Shown piece after piece: positions 44,396 through 54,012 of a stretch of 64,000 nucleotides of DNA (positions are counted from its first letter, which is position 1; every line of letters starts with the position of its first letter). The translations under genes were made by a program, and so were the position numbers. Source of the stretch: Pelomicrobium methylotrophicum (GTDB taxonomy: Bacteria; Pseudomonadota; Gammaproteobacteria; Burkholderiales; UBA6910). The DNA lies in NCBI RefSeq assembly GCF_008014345.1, contig NZ_VPFL01000002.1:124001-188000 (forward strand), given 5' to 3'. The notes below the pieces were generated by a model, which saw nothing but the letters and a program-made list of their open reading frames with translations, ran no database searches and was not told the DNA's origin.

Positions 44396-45853
44396 CTAGC
44401 GCTGCCAGAATACCGGGGTCAGCAGCAGGAACAGCGCGAACAACTCGAGCCTGCCCAGCAGCATGGCGATGCTGCCGAGCCAAATCTGGAAATCGTTGAG
44501 CACGGCGAAGGTGGAGGCCGGCCCCACGGCGCCCAGGCCGGGGCCGACGTTGCACAGGGTGGCCACCACCGCCGAGATGGCGGTCACCTCGTCGAGGCCG
44601 CTCGCCATCATCAACAGGGTCATGGTGGTGAGCGTGGCGATGAAAATGAAAAAGAAGCCCAGCACCGCGAAAATGATGTTGTTGGGAACCACCGTGTCGC
44701 CGATCTTGGCCGGCGACACGGCATGGGGATGCACCAGGCGCACGAATTCCCGGTACACCTGGGCGTACAGGAGGCGCGCGCGGATCATCTTGATGCCGCC
44801 GCCCGTGGAGCCGGAGCAGGTGGCAAAGCTGGCCAGGAACAGCATGAAGAAGCCGGCAAAGGCCGGCCATTGGCCGAAGTCGGTGGTGGCGTAGCCGGTG
44901 GTGGTGGCGATGGAGACGGTGTTGAAGGCCGCGTAGCGCAGCGCGGTCGGGAAGTCGTCGTAGACGCCGGTGGTCCATAGCTGGAGCGCGACGATGAGCA
45001 CCCCCGCCACCATCAGGGCGAGAAACGCCTTCGCTTCCGGGTCGGTGATGTAGGGCCGGAGGCTGCGCCGGCGCAGCGCCAGGAAATGGGAGGCGAAGTT
45101 GATGCCGGCGATGAGCATGAACACGATGGCGATCGCCTCGAGCAGCGGCGAGTTGAAGTGGCCGAAACTTGCGTCGTGGTTGGAGAAGCCTGCCAGCCCC
45201 ATGGTGGTGAAGCCGTGCATGAGCGCGTCGAGGAACGGCATCCCCCCGGCCCAGTAGGCACCCAGGCAGGCGAGGGTCAGCACGAAATAGACAAGCCACA
45301 ACCCCTTGGCCGTCTCCGCGATGCGGGGCGTGAGCTTGGTCTCCTTCATCGGGCCCGGGATCTCCGCCTTGAGCAGTTGCCGTCCGCCCACGCCCAGCAT
45401 CGGCAGGATGGCCACGGCGAGCACGATCACGCCGATGCCGCCGAGCCACTGCATCTCGCCGCGCCAGATGTTGATGGAGATCGGCAGCTCATCCAGGCCG
45501 GTCATGACGGTGGCGCCGGTGGCGGTGAGCCCCGATACCGCCTCGAAATAGGCTCGCGTAAAGCCCATCGAAGGGTCGTGGAGGATGAGCGGCAGCGCGC
45601 CGTAGACCGGCAGCAGCGACCAGACCATGGCCACCAGCAGAAAGCCGTCCCGACCTTCCACCTCGCCCCGCGCGTGGTGGGTGGCGAGCCACAGGGCGCC
45701 CCCACTGGCCAGCGTGATGAGCAGGGCCTGGCCATAGATCGCGAGCGCCCCGTCGTTGGAAAAGAACGAGACGGCGAGCGGCAACAGCATGGTGGCGGCG
45801 AACAGCATCGCCACCAGGCTGAAGGCGTGCAGGACCCGGAGCAGGCGCCTCAT
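44396..45853 (-). CDS. trkH: Trk-type potassium uptake protein TrkH (first copy)
   Basis: 485 residues, same layout as the following copy. Pore loops read EAVSGLTATGATVMTGLDEL and FNTVSIATTTGYATTDFGQW, and TCSGSTGGGIKMIRARLLY carries the third-repeat filter region. The C-terminus LGRLELFALFLLLTPVFWQR is shared in form with the other copy. It is 52 bases downstream of trkA, so trkA-trkH-trkH form one operon. Two channels under one TrkA could provide different K+ affinities or ion coupling; that is inference. Confidence 0.94.
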   Translation of the reverse strand: MRRLLRVLHAFSLVAMLFAATMLLPLAVSFFSNDGALAIYGQALLITLASGGALWLATHHARGEVEGRDGFLLVAMVWSLLPVYGALPLILHDPSMGFTRAYFEAVSGLTATGATVMTGLDELPISINIWRGEMQWLGGIGVIVLAVAILPMLGVGGRQLLKAEIPGPMKETKLTPRIAETAKGLWLVYFVLTLACLGAYWAGGMPFLDALMHGFTTMGLAGFSNHDASFGHFNSPLLEAIAIVFMLIAGINFASHFLALRRRSLRPYITDPEAKAFLALMVAGVLIVALQLWTTGVYDDFPTALRYAAFNTVSIATTTGYATTDFGQWPAFAGFFMLFLASFATCSGSTGGGIKMIRARLLYAQVYREFVRLVHPHAVSPAKIGDTVVPNNIIFAVLGFFFIFIATLTTMTLLMMASGLDEVTAISAVVATLCNVGPGLGAVGPASTFAVLNDFQIWLGSIAMLLGRLELFALFLLLTPVFWQR

Positions 45854-45905
45854 CTTCGTCGCGGTGTCGCGGTCACGGGAGGAAAGGGCTCGACGGAGCC
45901 CGCCT

Positions 45906-47333
45906 CTAGAAAAAGCCCAACCCGACCTGGAACAGCTTTTCGATCTTGGGGATCATGCGCTTGTTTGGCGCGAAGACGATCACGTGATCGCCCGGCTGGA
46001 TGACCGTGTCGTGATGGGCGATCAGCACTTGCGCCTGCTGCTCCTCGGCAGTGGCGTCGTCGAGGCGCTCCGCCGCGGGTTGCTCCCGCCGGCGCACGAT
46101 GGCGCCGATGGTGGCGCCCTTGGGGAGCCGGATGTCGCCCACCGCCCTGCCCACCACCTTGGAGGTGGAGGCGTCGCCGTGAGCCACCAGCTCCAGCGCC
46201 TCTGCCGCGCCGCGGCGCAGGCTGTGGACCACCGCCACGTCACCGCGCCGCACGTGGGCCAGCAGCGACCCGATGGTCACCTGCGAGGGCGACAGCGCGA
46301 TGTCGATCTCCCCTCCGTGCACCAGATCCACGTAGGCAGGCCGGTTGATCAGGCAGATGGCCTTGCGCGCTCCCATGCGCTTGGCCAGCAGCGAGGCCAT
46401 GATGTTGTTCTCGTCGTCGTTGGTGAGCGCGCAGAACAGGTCCATCTCGCCGGCGGCTTCCGCTTCCAGAAGCTCTTCGTCGGTGGCGTCGCCGTTGAGC
46501 ACCAGCGTCCCGTGCAGCTCGGCGGCCAGCAGCTCGCAGCGTTTCTTGTTGTACTCGATGAGCTTGACCTGATGATCCTTCTCCAGGGCCCGGGCGAGCC
46601 GCGTGCCGATGTTGCCGCCGCCGGCGATCATCACCCGCCGGATCGGGCGGTCAAGCTGCCGCAGCTCCCGCATGACGCTGCGGATGTTTTCCTTCGCCGC
46701 GATCAAGAACACCTCATCGCCGGGCTCGATGACGGTGTGGCCTTCGGGCACGATGGGGCGGTTCTGGCGGTAGATGGCCACCACCCGCGTGTCCACGTGG
46801 GGGATGTGCTTCCTGAGATCGTGGAGCGCGTGGCCCACCAGAGGGCCGCCGCGGAAGGCCTTCAGCGCCACGAGCTTTACTCTTCCGTCGGCGAAGTTCA
46901 CCACCTGCAGCGCTTCCGGGATCTCGACCAGCCGCAGGATGTGGTCGGTGACGATCTGCTCCGGGCAGATGGGGTTGTCCACGCCGAAATGCTCGGGGCC
47001 GAAGATCTCAGGCTTGGCCAGGTACTCGGTGGAGCGGATGCGGGCGATGCGGGTCGGCACGTTGAAGAAGCTGGCGGCGATCTTGCATGCCACCATGTTC
47101 ACTTCGTCGCTCTGGGTCACGGCAAGCAGCATGTCGGCGTCGTGAGCGCCGGCGGACTCCAGCACCGACGGGTACGCCGCATTGCCGAGCACCGTGCGCA
47201 GGTCCAGCCGGTCCTGCAGCTCCTTGAGCCGTTCCGGGACCGTGTCGACGATGGTGATGTCGTTCTGCTCGCCGACCAGGTTTTCGGCCACGGAGGCGCC
47301 GACCCGGCCTGCGCCGAGAATGATGATTTTCAT
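45906..47333 (-). CDS. trkA: Trk system NAD-binding regulatory protein TrkA
   Basis: 475 residues made of two RCK halves. The first opens MKIIILGAGRVGASVAENLV and the second RRVMIAGGGNIGTRLARALE near residue 230, each followed by a TrkA-C domain. TrkA is a cytoplasmic NAD(H)-binding gating ring attached to TrkH and essential for K+ uptake. Full length with both Rossmann motifs intact. It is first in the operon trkA-trkH-trkH. Confidence 0.96.
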   Translation of the reverse strand: MKIIILGAGRVGASVAENLVGEQNDITIVDTVPERLKELQDRLDLRTVLGNAAYPSVLESAGAHDADMLLAVTQSDEVNMVACKIAASFFNVPTRIARIRSTEYLAKPEIFGPEHFGVDNPICPEQIVTDHILRLVEIPEALQVVNFADGRVKLVALKAFRGGPLVGHALHDLRKHIPHVDTRVVAIYRQNRPIVPEGHTVIEPGDEVFLIAAKENIRSVMRELRQLDRPIRRVMIAGGGNIGTRLARALEKDHQVKLIEYNKKRCELLAAELHGTLVLNGDATDEELLEAEAAGEMDLFCALTNDDENNIMASLLAKRMGARKAICLINRPAYVDLVHGGEIDIALSPSQVTIGSLLAHVRRGDVAVVHSLRRGAAEALELVAHGDASTSKVVGRAVGDIRLPKGATIGAIVRRREQPAAERLDDATAEEQQAQVLIAHHDTVIQPGDHVIVFAPNKRMIPKIEKLFQVGLGFF

Positions 47334-47531
47334 GGGGGCGAGGAGCGAGGCCTGAAGCGTGGGCGGTAGACGTTCTCCATCGGGGCGCGAGGGGGGCAGT
47401 GCGGGGGGCGAATGTCGGCGCGGAACAAAGGCAGCCCTCTAGAGGCGCATGCCGGTTTCAGCGACGGCTGCGCTTTCCGCCGCCGGGCGCAATCCGCGGG
47501 GGAATATGCCTTGCCCCTCACGCCTGACCTT

Positions 47532-48350
47532 TCACACTCTTGCTTGCAGCCAGGTTTTCCACTCCCGGAACAGGTCGTGATCGAGGGCGGCGACCACCGA
47601 GCGATGCCAGAGGTCATCGGCCCAGAAGTCGTCGTGGGTCAGGGTGCACATGGCCCCGCCCGCCTCCGCCAGGATGAGGGAGCCCGCGGCGTAGTCCCAC
47701 AGCTTCTGCCCGCCGTGCAGGTAGACATCGAAGCGGCCCGCAGCGGTATAACACCACTCGAGGGTACTCGCCCCGAAGTTGCGCTGGGACATGTAAGGCG
47801 GGGCGGCGGCCAGCTCGCACGCGAGCCGCGGGTTGAGGCGCTTCAGGTCCACGCCGGCCAGGGCGTTGCGCAGGCTGGGGGACTGCTCTTTGATGGGCAG
47901 CGGCTCGCCGTTCAGAAACGCGCCCCGGCCGGCTTCGGCATAGAACACTTCCTCGGCCACCGGATCGTAGACCACCCCCAACAGCGGCCGGCCGTGCCTG
48001 AGCAGCGCCACCGACACGGCGAAGTAAGGCAGGCCCTTCACAAAGTTGGACGTTCCGTCGATGGGATCGACGCACCACAAGTCTTCGGCTCCGAGCAGGT
48101 ACTGCTCGCTCTGCTGCGCCGCCGTCATTTCCTCGCCCACCAGCGGCACCGGGTGAAGCCGGGTGAGCCGGCCCGAGAGGGCTTCCTGGGCCGCGATATC
48201 CGCGTCAGTGAAAAGGCTTCCGTCGCTCTTGCGACGGTGCGCCACCTTGAGATAGCGGGGGATGATCTCCTTGCGCGCGACTTCGCGCACTGCGTCGATG
48301 ACTGCTTCGAGAATGGAGCCCCCTGAGGCGGGCTTTAGCCGTGTTTCCAC
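47532..48350 (-). CDS. Inositol monophosphatase family protein
   Basis: 272 residues of the Mg-dependent, Li-sensitive phosphatase superfamily. Metal ligands are visible in LVGEEM near 70-75, WCVDPIDGTSNFVKGLPYFA near 92-111 and KLWDYAAGSLILAEAGG near 218-234. Family members act on inositol phosphates (SuhB), 3'-phosphoadenosine phosphates (CysQ) or histidinol phosphate; sequence alone does not decide. Its start overlaps the end of the upstream peroxiredoxin-like gene by 16 bases, so the two are co-translated. Confidence 0.88.
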   Translation of the reverse strand: METRLKPASGGSILEAVIDAVREVARKEIIPRYLKVAHRRKSDGSLFTDADIAAQEALSGRLTRLHPVPLVGEEMTAAQQSEQYLLGAEDLWCVDPIDGTSNFVKGLPYFAVSVALLRHGRPLLGVVYDPVAEEVFYAEAGRGAFLNGEPLPIKEQSPSLRNALAGVDLKRLNPRLACELAAAPPYMSQRNFGASTLEWCYTAAGRFDVYLHGGQKLWDYAAGSLILAEAGGAMCTLTHDDFWADDLWHRSVVAALDHDLFREWKTWLQARV

Positions 48351-48892
48351 TTGATCGAACAGCCGATGCTGGGGATCTGCGCCTGCGGTCCTTGGCCGGT
48401 CTTGGCGATTTGTACCATGGCTTCAAACAGCTCGCGGCGGGCGTCCTCCGGCGCAGCTTCCTTGCGCGATGCGTCGAGCCGGCCCCGGTACTGCAGCTCC
48501 AGGTTGGCGTTGAAACCGAAGAAGTCCGGCGTGCACACGGCCCCGTAGGCGCGGGCCACTTCCTGGGTCTCGTCGAACACGTAGGGGAACGGGAAGTCGA
48601 ACTCCTTCGCCACCTTGGCCATGTTCTCGAACGAGTCCTCGGGGTACTCGCTGGGGTCGTTGGACATGATGGCGATCGCGCCGATGCCGTATTGCTTGAG
48701 CTCCCGGCAGTCGCGCACGATGCGCGGGCGCACGGCCTTCACGTACGGGCAGTGATTGCAGATGAACATGACCAGCAGCCCGTTGGGTCCGCGCACGGAC
48801 GCCAGGTTGTAACGTTTGCCGTCCACGCCGGGAAGGTCGAAGTCCACTGCCTTCCAGCCGAAATTGCACAGGGGGGTTTCGGTTGCTGCCAT
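48335..48892 (-). CDS. Thioredoxin-fold (AhpC/TSA-like) protein
   Basis: 185 residues. The redox motif is in LLVMFICNHCPYVKAVRPRI, with a CNHC pair placed like a thioredoxin CxxC. VDFDLPGVDGKRYNLASVRG is the usual peroxiredoxin/TlpA-like N-terminal part, and DETQEVARAYGAVCTPDFFG the cis-Pro region. No signal peptide, so it is cytoplasmic. It probably reduces peroxides or disulfides, but the partner is unknown. ATG 48892 is taken as start; upstream codons are not family-like. It overlaps the phosphatase gene by 16 bases. Confidence 0.85.
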   Translation of the reverse strand: MAATETPLCNFGWKAVDFDLPGVDGKRYNLASVRGPNGLLVMFICNHCPYVKAVRPRIVRDCRELKQYGIGAIAIMSNDPSEYPEDSFENMAKVAKEFDFPFPYVFDETQEVARAYGAVCTPDFFGFNANLELQYRGRLDASRKEAAPEDARRELFEAMVQIAKTGQGPQAQIPSIGCSIKWKHG

Positions 48893-49014
48893 GGCTTGCG
48901 CTCGTGCCGTCTTGTTGCGGTGTCGATGCGTCACAGATGGAGCGGGCCCTTGCCCGGGCCCGAAATCGGCTTCTAGTTTATCATGGCGCCGTTTCGCTGA
49001 TCCGGGAGACATCG

Positions 49015-49758
49015 ATGGCGTTTCCACGCTTTTATTGTCCCGGCCTGGCGGTGGGCCACCTCCGGGTCGATTTGCCGCCCGCGGCCGCCCACCACGCGGC
49101 CCGCGTGTTGCGGCTCAAGGTGGGCGACGCGGTGGGCCTGTTCGACGGCTGCGGAGCCGAAGCGCTGGGGGCCATCGTTTCCATCGGGCGCGACAAGGTT
49201 CGCGTCGAGGTGCTGCGGTGGCAAACGCAGGCGCCGGCGCCCGCCTTGCGGCTGACCCTGGTCCAGGCGTTGTGCGCCCAGGAAAAGATGGACTGGGTGG
49301 TGCAGAAGGCAGTGGAGCTGGGCGTGACGCGAATTCAGCCGGTGGCGGCCGAGCGCAGTGTCGTGCGACTCGCTCCCGATCGCGCGTCGCGGCGCCGGGA
49401 GCACTGGGAGGGGGTGGCCATTGCCGCCTGCGAGCAATGCGGCCGCAGCCACTTGGCCGAAGTGGCGCCGCTGCGCCCCCTCAAGGCATGGATCGAGGAG
49501 GCCAGCCCGCCCTCCGAGGCGGAGCGACGCCTCGTGCTCACGCTGGAGGCCTCCAGCGCCCTGTCCGCGCTGGAGCCGCCGGGCAGCGCGGTCACAGTTC
49601 TGGTCGGACCCGAAGGGGGATTCACCGAGCGGGAGGTGCGAGATGCCGTTGGCGCGGGCTTCCAGCCGGTGAAGCTGGGGCCCCGGGTGCTGCGCACCGA
49701 GACGGCGGCCATTGCGGCGCTGGCGGCGATTCAGACCCTGTGGGGTGACTTGCGCTAG
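49015..49758 (+). CDS. rsmE: 16S rRNA m3U1498 methyltransferase
   Basis: 247-residue SPOUT-class methyltransferase. The N-terminal PUA-like domain (HHAARVLRLKVGDAVGLFDG) is followed by LVQALCAQEKMDWVVQKAVE, LGVTRIQPV and AAERSVVRL, and by the knotted SAM site VLVGPEGGFTEREV and LGPRVLRTETAAIAAL. It methylates U1498 of 16S rRNA in the assembled small subunit. ATG 49015 follows a GGGAG box; the open frame extends upstream antisense to the preceding gene. argA follows about 100 bases later. Confidence 0.96.
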   Translation: MAFPRFYCPGLAVGHLRVDLPPAAAHHAARVLRLKVGDAVGLFDGCGAEALGAIVSIGRDKVRVEVLRWQTQAPAPALRLTLVQALCAQEKMDWVVQKAVELGVTRIQPVAAERSVVRLAPDRASRRREHWEGVAIAACEQCGRSHLAEVAPLRPLKAWIEEASPPSEAERRLVLTLEASSALSALEPPGSAVTVLVGPEGGFTEREVRDAVGAGFQPVKLGPRVLRTETAAIAALAAIQTLWGDLR

Positions 49759-49862
49759 CGTCGCTTCGGGACCGCCGGGGCCAGGCGATGTCGCCGTGGC
49801 GGCTTCCTGTTCCTACTGCTCCCATTACAATTCAAAACGTTATATCAAGGGAAGAAGAACTG

Positions 49863-51197
49863 ATGAAACCCGTGGCCTTACCGCCTTCCCGTCCCGTCCC
49901 TGAGTTCGTGCATTGGTTCCGCTCGGTGGCGCCTTACGTGAACGCCTTCCGGGGCCGGACCTTCGTGGTCGCGTTCGGAGGGGAGGTGGTGGCCGACGGG
50001 AAGTTCATCGAGCTCACCCATGACTTCAACCTGCTGGCGAGCTTGGGCATTCGCCTCGTGCTGGTGCACGGCGCCCGTCCCCAGATCGAAGCGCGCATGA
50101 AAGAGCGCGGGGCCGTAGACCGCTACGTGCGGGGTTTGAGGGTGACCGACGAGCTCGCCCTCCAATGCGTCAAGGAGGCGGTGGGGCGCATGCGGGTGGA
50201 GATCGAGGCGTTGCTCTCCACGGGGCTGCCCAATTCGCCCATGGCCAATGCGCAGATCCGGGTTGCCAGCGGCAATTTCGTGATCGCCAAGCCGGTAGGG
50301 GTCATCGACGGCGTCGACCTCTTGCACACGGGGCAGGTGCGGCGGGTGGACGCGGAGGCGATCTCGGCGCGGCTCGACCGCGGCGAGGTGGTGTTGCTCT
50401 CGCCGCTGGGCTTCTCTCCTACCGGAGAGGTGTTCAACCTCGCGATGGAGGATGTGGCCACCGCCACGGCCATCGCCCTGCGCGCGGAGAAACTCATCTT
50501 TCTGGGGGACGCCCCCGGAGTTCAGGTGGACGGCGAACTCCTGCGGGAGCTCACCGCGGGCGACGCGGAGGCGCTGCTCAAGAAACCGGGGCGCATCGTC
50601 GGCGAAGTGCGCGACCACCTCGAAGACGCGGTGCGGGCATGCCGCGAGGGGGTGGGGCGCGCCCACCTGATCAGCCGGCACGTGGACGGGGCCATCCTGC
50701 TCGAGCTCTTCACCCACGAGGGGATCGGGACCATGGTGACCGCCGGTTCCATCGAAGCGCTGCGGGGCGCCACCATCGACGACATCGGCGGGGTGCTGAA
50801 GCTCATCGAGCCGCTGGAGGCGGAAGGCGTGCTGGTCAAGCGCGGACGGGAGCTTCTCGAGCGGGAGATCGACCGCTTCGTGGTGGCCGAGCACGACGCG
50901 ATGATCGTCGGCTGCGCGGCGCTCTACCCCTTTCCCGAGGACAAGGCCGGGGAGCTCGCGTGCCTCGCGGTGCACCCGGATTACCAGAACCGGGGCTACG
51001 GCGATGCGTTGCTCAAGATGGTGGAGACCCGCGCCAGGCGGGCGGGGTTGAAGCAACTCTTCGTCCTCACCACGCGCACCGCCCACTGGTTCCTCGAGCG
51101 GGGCTTCGTGGAGAAAGACGTGAACGCGCTACCCCGCCGGCGGCAGGCGCTCTACAACCTGCAGCGCCGCTCCAAGGTGTTCGCGAAAAGGCTCTAG
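49863..51197 (+). CDS. argA: N-acetylglutamate synthase
   Basis: 444 residues, the two-domain ArgA: an N-terminal amino-acid-kinase domain (TFVVAFGGEVVADGKFIELT and RLVLVHGARPQIEARMKERG) and a C-terminal GNAT acetyltransferase domain (LACLAVHPDYQNRGYGDALL). It makes N-acetylglutamate, the first step of arginine synthesis, and is usually inhibited by arginine. ATG 49863 follows AAGGGAAGAAG. It lies upstream of yggX, a common betaproteobacterial neighbourhood. Confidence 0.95.
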   Translation: MKPVALPPSRPVPEFVHWFRSVAPYVNAFRGRTFVVAFGGEVVADGKFIELTHDFNLLASLGIRLVLVHGARPQIEARMKERGAVDRYVRGLRVTDELALQCVKEAVGRMRVEIEALLSTGLPNSPMANAQIRVASGNFVIAKPVGVIDGVDLLHTGQVRRVDAEAISARLDRGEVVLLSPLGFSPTGEVFNLAMEDVATATAIALRAEKLIFLGDAPGVQVDGELLRELTAGDAEALLKKPGRIVGEVRDHLEDAVRACREGVGRAHLISRHVDGAILLELFTHEGIGTMVTAGSIEALRGATIDDIGGVLKLIEPLEAEGVLVKRGRELLEREIDRFVVAEHDAMIVGCAALYPFPEDKAGELACLAVHPDYQNRGYGDALLKMVETRARRAGLKQLFVLTTRTAHWFLERGFVEKDVNALPRRRQALYNLQRRSKVFAKRL

Positions 51198-51320
51198 CCC
51201 GTCACGTTTACTCGGAGAAATCGTTCAACGATAATGGTACTTGAGCCGGTGCGGCCGGGGGCCAGTGCGGCGTGCAACATGCGGTAAGATTCGGGCCGTA
51301 CCGTTTCGGAGCGTAACGCG

Positions 51321-51593
51321 ATGGCAAGAATAGTGAAGTGCGTCAAGCTGGGCCGGGAGGCGGAGGGGCTGGACTTTCCCCCCTACCCCGGCGAGCTCGG
51401 TAAGCGGATCTTCGAGAACGTATCGAAGGAAGCCTGGCAGCAGTGGCTGCGTCACCAGACGATGCTGGTCAACGAGAACCGGCTGAACCTGGCCGATGCC
51501 AAGGCCCGCAAGTATCTCGCCGAGCAGATGGAGAAATATTTCTTCGGGGGCGGGGCGGACGTGCCCGCCGGCTACGTGCCCCCCTCCAAGTAA
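51321..51593 (+). CDS. yggX: YggX family Fe(II)-trafficking / oxidative-damage protection protein
   Basis: 90 residues, the normal size. [20 protein letters not shown] with the conserved Cys, [20 protein letters not shown] and [20 protein letters not shown] are diagnostic. YggX protects iron-sulfur proteins from oxidation, probably by buffering ferrous iron. The gene is compact, sits 124 bases after argA and 87 bases before ppk1. Confidence 0.95.
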   Translation: MARIVKCVKLGREAEGLDFPPYPGELGKRIFENVSKEAWQQWLRHQTMLVNENRLNLADAKARKYLAEQMEKYFFGGGADVPAGYVPPSK

Positions 51594-51679
51594 CCACTCG
51601 CTCTTCCTTCCCGTCGGCGTCGCCTCTGCCGCGCCGGTCTGCGGCGCGATATGCTTGCGTAATCGACGGGTGCCGTGTC

Positions 51680-53785
51680 ATGGACGTCGCGAAGGGCGTT
51701 CTGTCCGAGCAGTACCTGAACCGGGAGCTGCAGCTCCTGGAGTTCAACTGGCGCGTGCTGGCCCAGGCCGAGGACCCGGACACGCCGCTGCTCGAGCGCC
51801 TGCGCTTTCTGTGCATCGTCTCCTCCAATCTGGACGAGTTCTTTGAGATCCGGGTCGCCGGCCTTAAGGAGCGCATCAACATGGGCGACCCGGGCATCGG
51901 CCCCGACGGGATGTCGGCGCGCCAGGTGTTCAAGCAGGTGGCCGAGCGTGCGCACCAGCTGGTGGAGGAGCAGTACCGGCTCCTCAATGAAGAAGTGCTC
52001 CCGCAGCTCGCCGAGCAGGGCATCCGTTTCCTGCGCCGCTCCACTTGGAACGACGTGCAGCGGGAATGGATCCGCGCGTATTTCTTCCGCGAGCTGATGC
52101 CGGTGCTCACGCCGATCGGGCTCGACCCGGCCCATCCGTTTCCCCGGGTGCTCAACAAGAGCCTCAACTTCGCCGTGGAGCTGGAAGGCCGGGACGCCTT
52201 CGGCCGCACCTCGGGCACCGCCATCGTCCAGGCGCCCCGGGTGCTGCCGCGAGTGATCCAGTTGCCGCCCGACATTGCCGGCTGCGAGTACGGCTTCGTG
52301 TTCCTGTCCTCGATTCTGCACGCCCACGTGGGGGAGCTGTTCGCCGGCATGAACGTGCTCGGCTGTTATCAGTTCCGCGTGACCCGCAACTCGGACCTGT
52401 TCGTGGACGAGGAGGAGATCAAGGACCTGCGCGCCGCCCTGCAGGGGGAGCTCGCCCATCGCCATTTCGGCAATGCCGTCCGCCTGGAGGTCGCCGACAA
52501 CTGCTCGAAGGCGATGAGCGATTTCCTGCTGGAGCAGTTCCGCCTGACCCCGGATGACCTCTACCAGGTCAACGGCCCGGTGAACCTGGTGAGGCTGATG
52601 ACCATTCCGGACCGGGTGGACCGTCCGGACCTCAAGTACAAGCCGTTCCTGCCGGGGCTGCCGCCTGAGCTTTCCAGGAAGCCGGCCGACATGTTCGAGA
52701 TCATCCGCCGCGGCGACGTGCTGCTGCACCATCCTTTCCAGTCCTTCCAGCCGGTGGTGGACTTCATCGAGCAGGCGGCCGATGACCCCAACGTGGTGGC
52801 CATCAAACAGACTGTCTACCGTACCGGCACCGATTCGGTGCTGATGGAGGCCCTGGTCAACGCGGCGAAGCGCGGCAAAGAGGTGACAGTGGTGGTGGAG
52901 CTCCTCGCCCGCTTCGATGAGGAAGCCAATATGCGCTGGGCGCAACGCCTGGAGGAAGTGGGCGCCCACGTGGTGTACGGCGTGGTGAACCACAAGACCC
53001 ACGCCAAGATGGCAATGGTGGTGCGCCGGGAGGAGGGCGGCTTGAAGCGCTACGTGCACCTGGGCACCGGCAACTACCACGCGCGCACCGCGCGCCTCTA
53101 CACCGATTTCGGCCTTTTTACCTGCCATGAGGAGATCGGGGCCGACGTAAACGACCTGTTCATGCAACTGACCGGCCTGGGCCGCGCCGGGAAGCTCAAG
53201 CACCTGTGGCAATCCCCCTTTACGCTGCACAGCCGGGTGCTCGCTGCGATTGAGCGGGAGATCGAGCACGCCCGGGCGGGAAAGCGCGCGCGCATCATCG
53301 CCAAGATGAACGCGCTGCTCGAGCCGGGCGTGATTCAGGCGTTGTACGAAGCCTCCAGCGCTGGCGTCCAGATCGATCTGATCGTGCGCGGCGTGTGCGC
53401 GCTACGGCCCGGGATCAAGGGGCTGTCGGAGAACATCCGCGTGCGCTCCATTATCGGGCGTTTCCTGGAGCACCACCGCATCTTCTATTTTTACAACGAT
53501 GGTCAGAGGGACGTGTATTTATCGAGCGCCGACTGGATGGACCGCAATTTCTTCCGCCGCATCGAGATCTGCTTTCCGGTCCTTGACCCCCGGCTCAAGC
53601 GGCGCGTGGTGAACGAGGGGCTGCAGCCCTACCTCAAGGACAACGTGCAGGCGTGGGAGATGACCTCCGACGGGGCGTACGTGCGTCGGCGCCGGCGCCG
53701 GGCCGGCTACTGCGCGCAGGCGGCGCTGCTCGCCGAGCTGGCGGTCACCTCGCCCGAATCCCGGGCGCGGGCGGCAAGGCTTTAA
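51680..53785 (+). CDS. ppk1: Polyphosphate kinase 1
   Basis: 701 residues, normal for PPK1. It reversibly polymerises the gamma-phosphate of ATP into polyphosphate. The N-terminal domain has LLEFNWRVLAQAEDPDTPLL and FLCIVSSNLDEFFEIRVAGL. The two phospholipase-D-like active-site halves are seen as NHKTHAKMAMVVRRE, with the autophosphorylated His, and HLGTGNYHARTARLYTDFGL. GRFLEHHRIFYFYNDGQRDV and SSADWMDRNFFRRIEICFPV close the protein. ATG 51680 is chosen where the family N-terminus begins. The CHAD, SixA, Ppx and PhoU genes follow. Confidence 0.97.
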   Translation: MDVAKGVLSEQYLNRELQLLEFNWRVLAQAEDPDTPLLERLRFLCIVSSNLDEFFEIRVAGLKERINMGDPGIGPDGMSARQVFKQVAERAHQLVEEQYRLLNEEVLPQLAEQGIRFLRRSTWNDVQREWIRAYFFRELMPVLTPIGLDPAHPFPRVLNKSLNFAVELEGRDAFGRTSGTAIVQAPRVLPRVIQLPPDIAGCEYGFVFLSSILHAHVGELFAGMNVLGCYQFRVTRNSDLFVDEEEIKDLRAALQGELAHRHFGNAVRLEVADNCSKAMSDFLLEQFRLTPDDLYQVNGPVNLVRLMTIPDRVDRPDLKYKPFLPGLPPELSRKPADMFEIIRRGDVLLHHPFQSFQPVVDFIEQAADDPNVVAIKQTVYRTGTDSVLMEALVNAAKRGKEVTVVVELLARFDEEANMRWAQRLEEVGAHVVYGVVNHKTHAKMAMVVRREEGGLKRYVHLGTGNYHARTARLYTDFGLFTCHEEIGADVNDLFMQLTGLGRAGKLKHLWQSPFTLHSRVLAAIEREIEHARAGKRARIIAKMNALLEPGVIQALYEASSAGVQIDLIVRGVCALRPGIKGLSENIRVRSIIGRFLEHHRIFYFYNDGQRDVYLSSADWMDRNFFRRIEICFPVLDPRLKRRVVNEGLQPYLKDNVQAWEMTSDGAYVRRRRRRAGYCAQAALLAELAVTSPESRARAARL

Positions 53786-53866
53786 AGGAGCCTCTGGACA
53801 AGTATTCTCTGCCAGCCTTCCGCGCTCGCAACGCGGCTGCGCGCGGAACGTGGTTCAGAGGTTCCT
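53786..53866. repeat. Nested stem-loop element between ppk1 and the CYTH-CHAD gene
   Basis: Outer arms AGGAGCCTCTGGAC (53786-53799) and GTTCAGAGGTTCCT (53853-53866) pair over 14 positions as RNA, two of them G-U. Inside, TTCCGCGC (53818-53825) and GCGCGGAA (53841-53848) form a perfect 8-bp stem. It begins one base after the ppk1 stop. There is no T-run, so it is not a simple terminator; it could be a MITE-like palindromic repeat or a structured 3' RNA. No second copy was found in the window. Confidence 0.6.
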
Positions 53867-54012
53867 AAACCGCAGGCAGAGACACGGAGCAAGGTCTTGG
53901 TTGAGCGCAAGGCGCACATCGGAAGTCGCGCTTTCTTGGCGTTTCAGGCCTTGGGCGCTTTTTTCTCCGTGCTTCTGCGATCCCAATCCTTCCGCAACGT
54001 GGGCGGGTGGCG

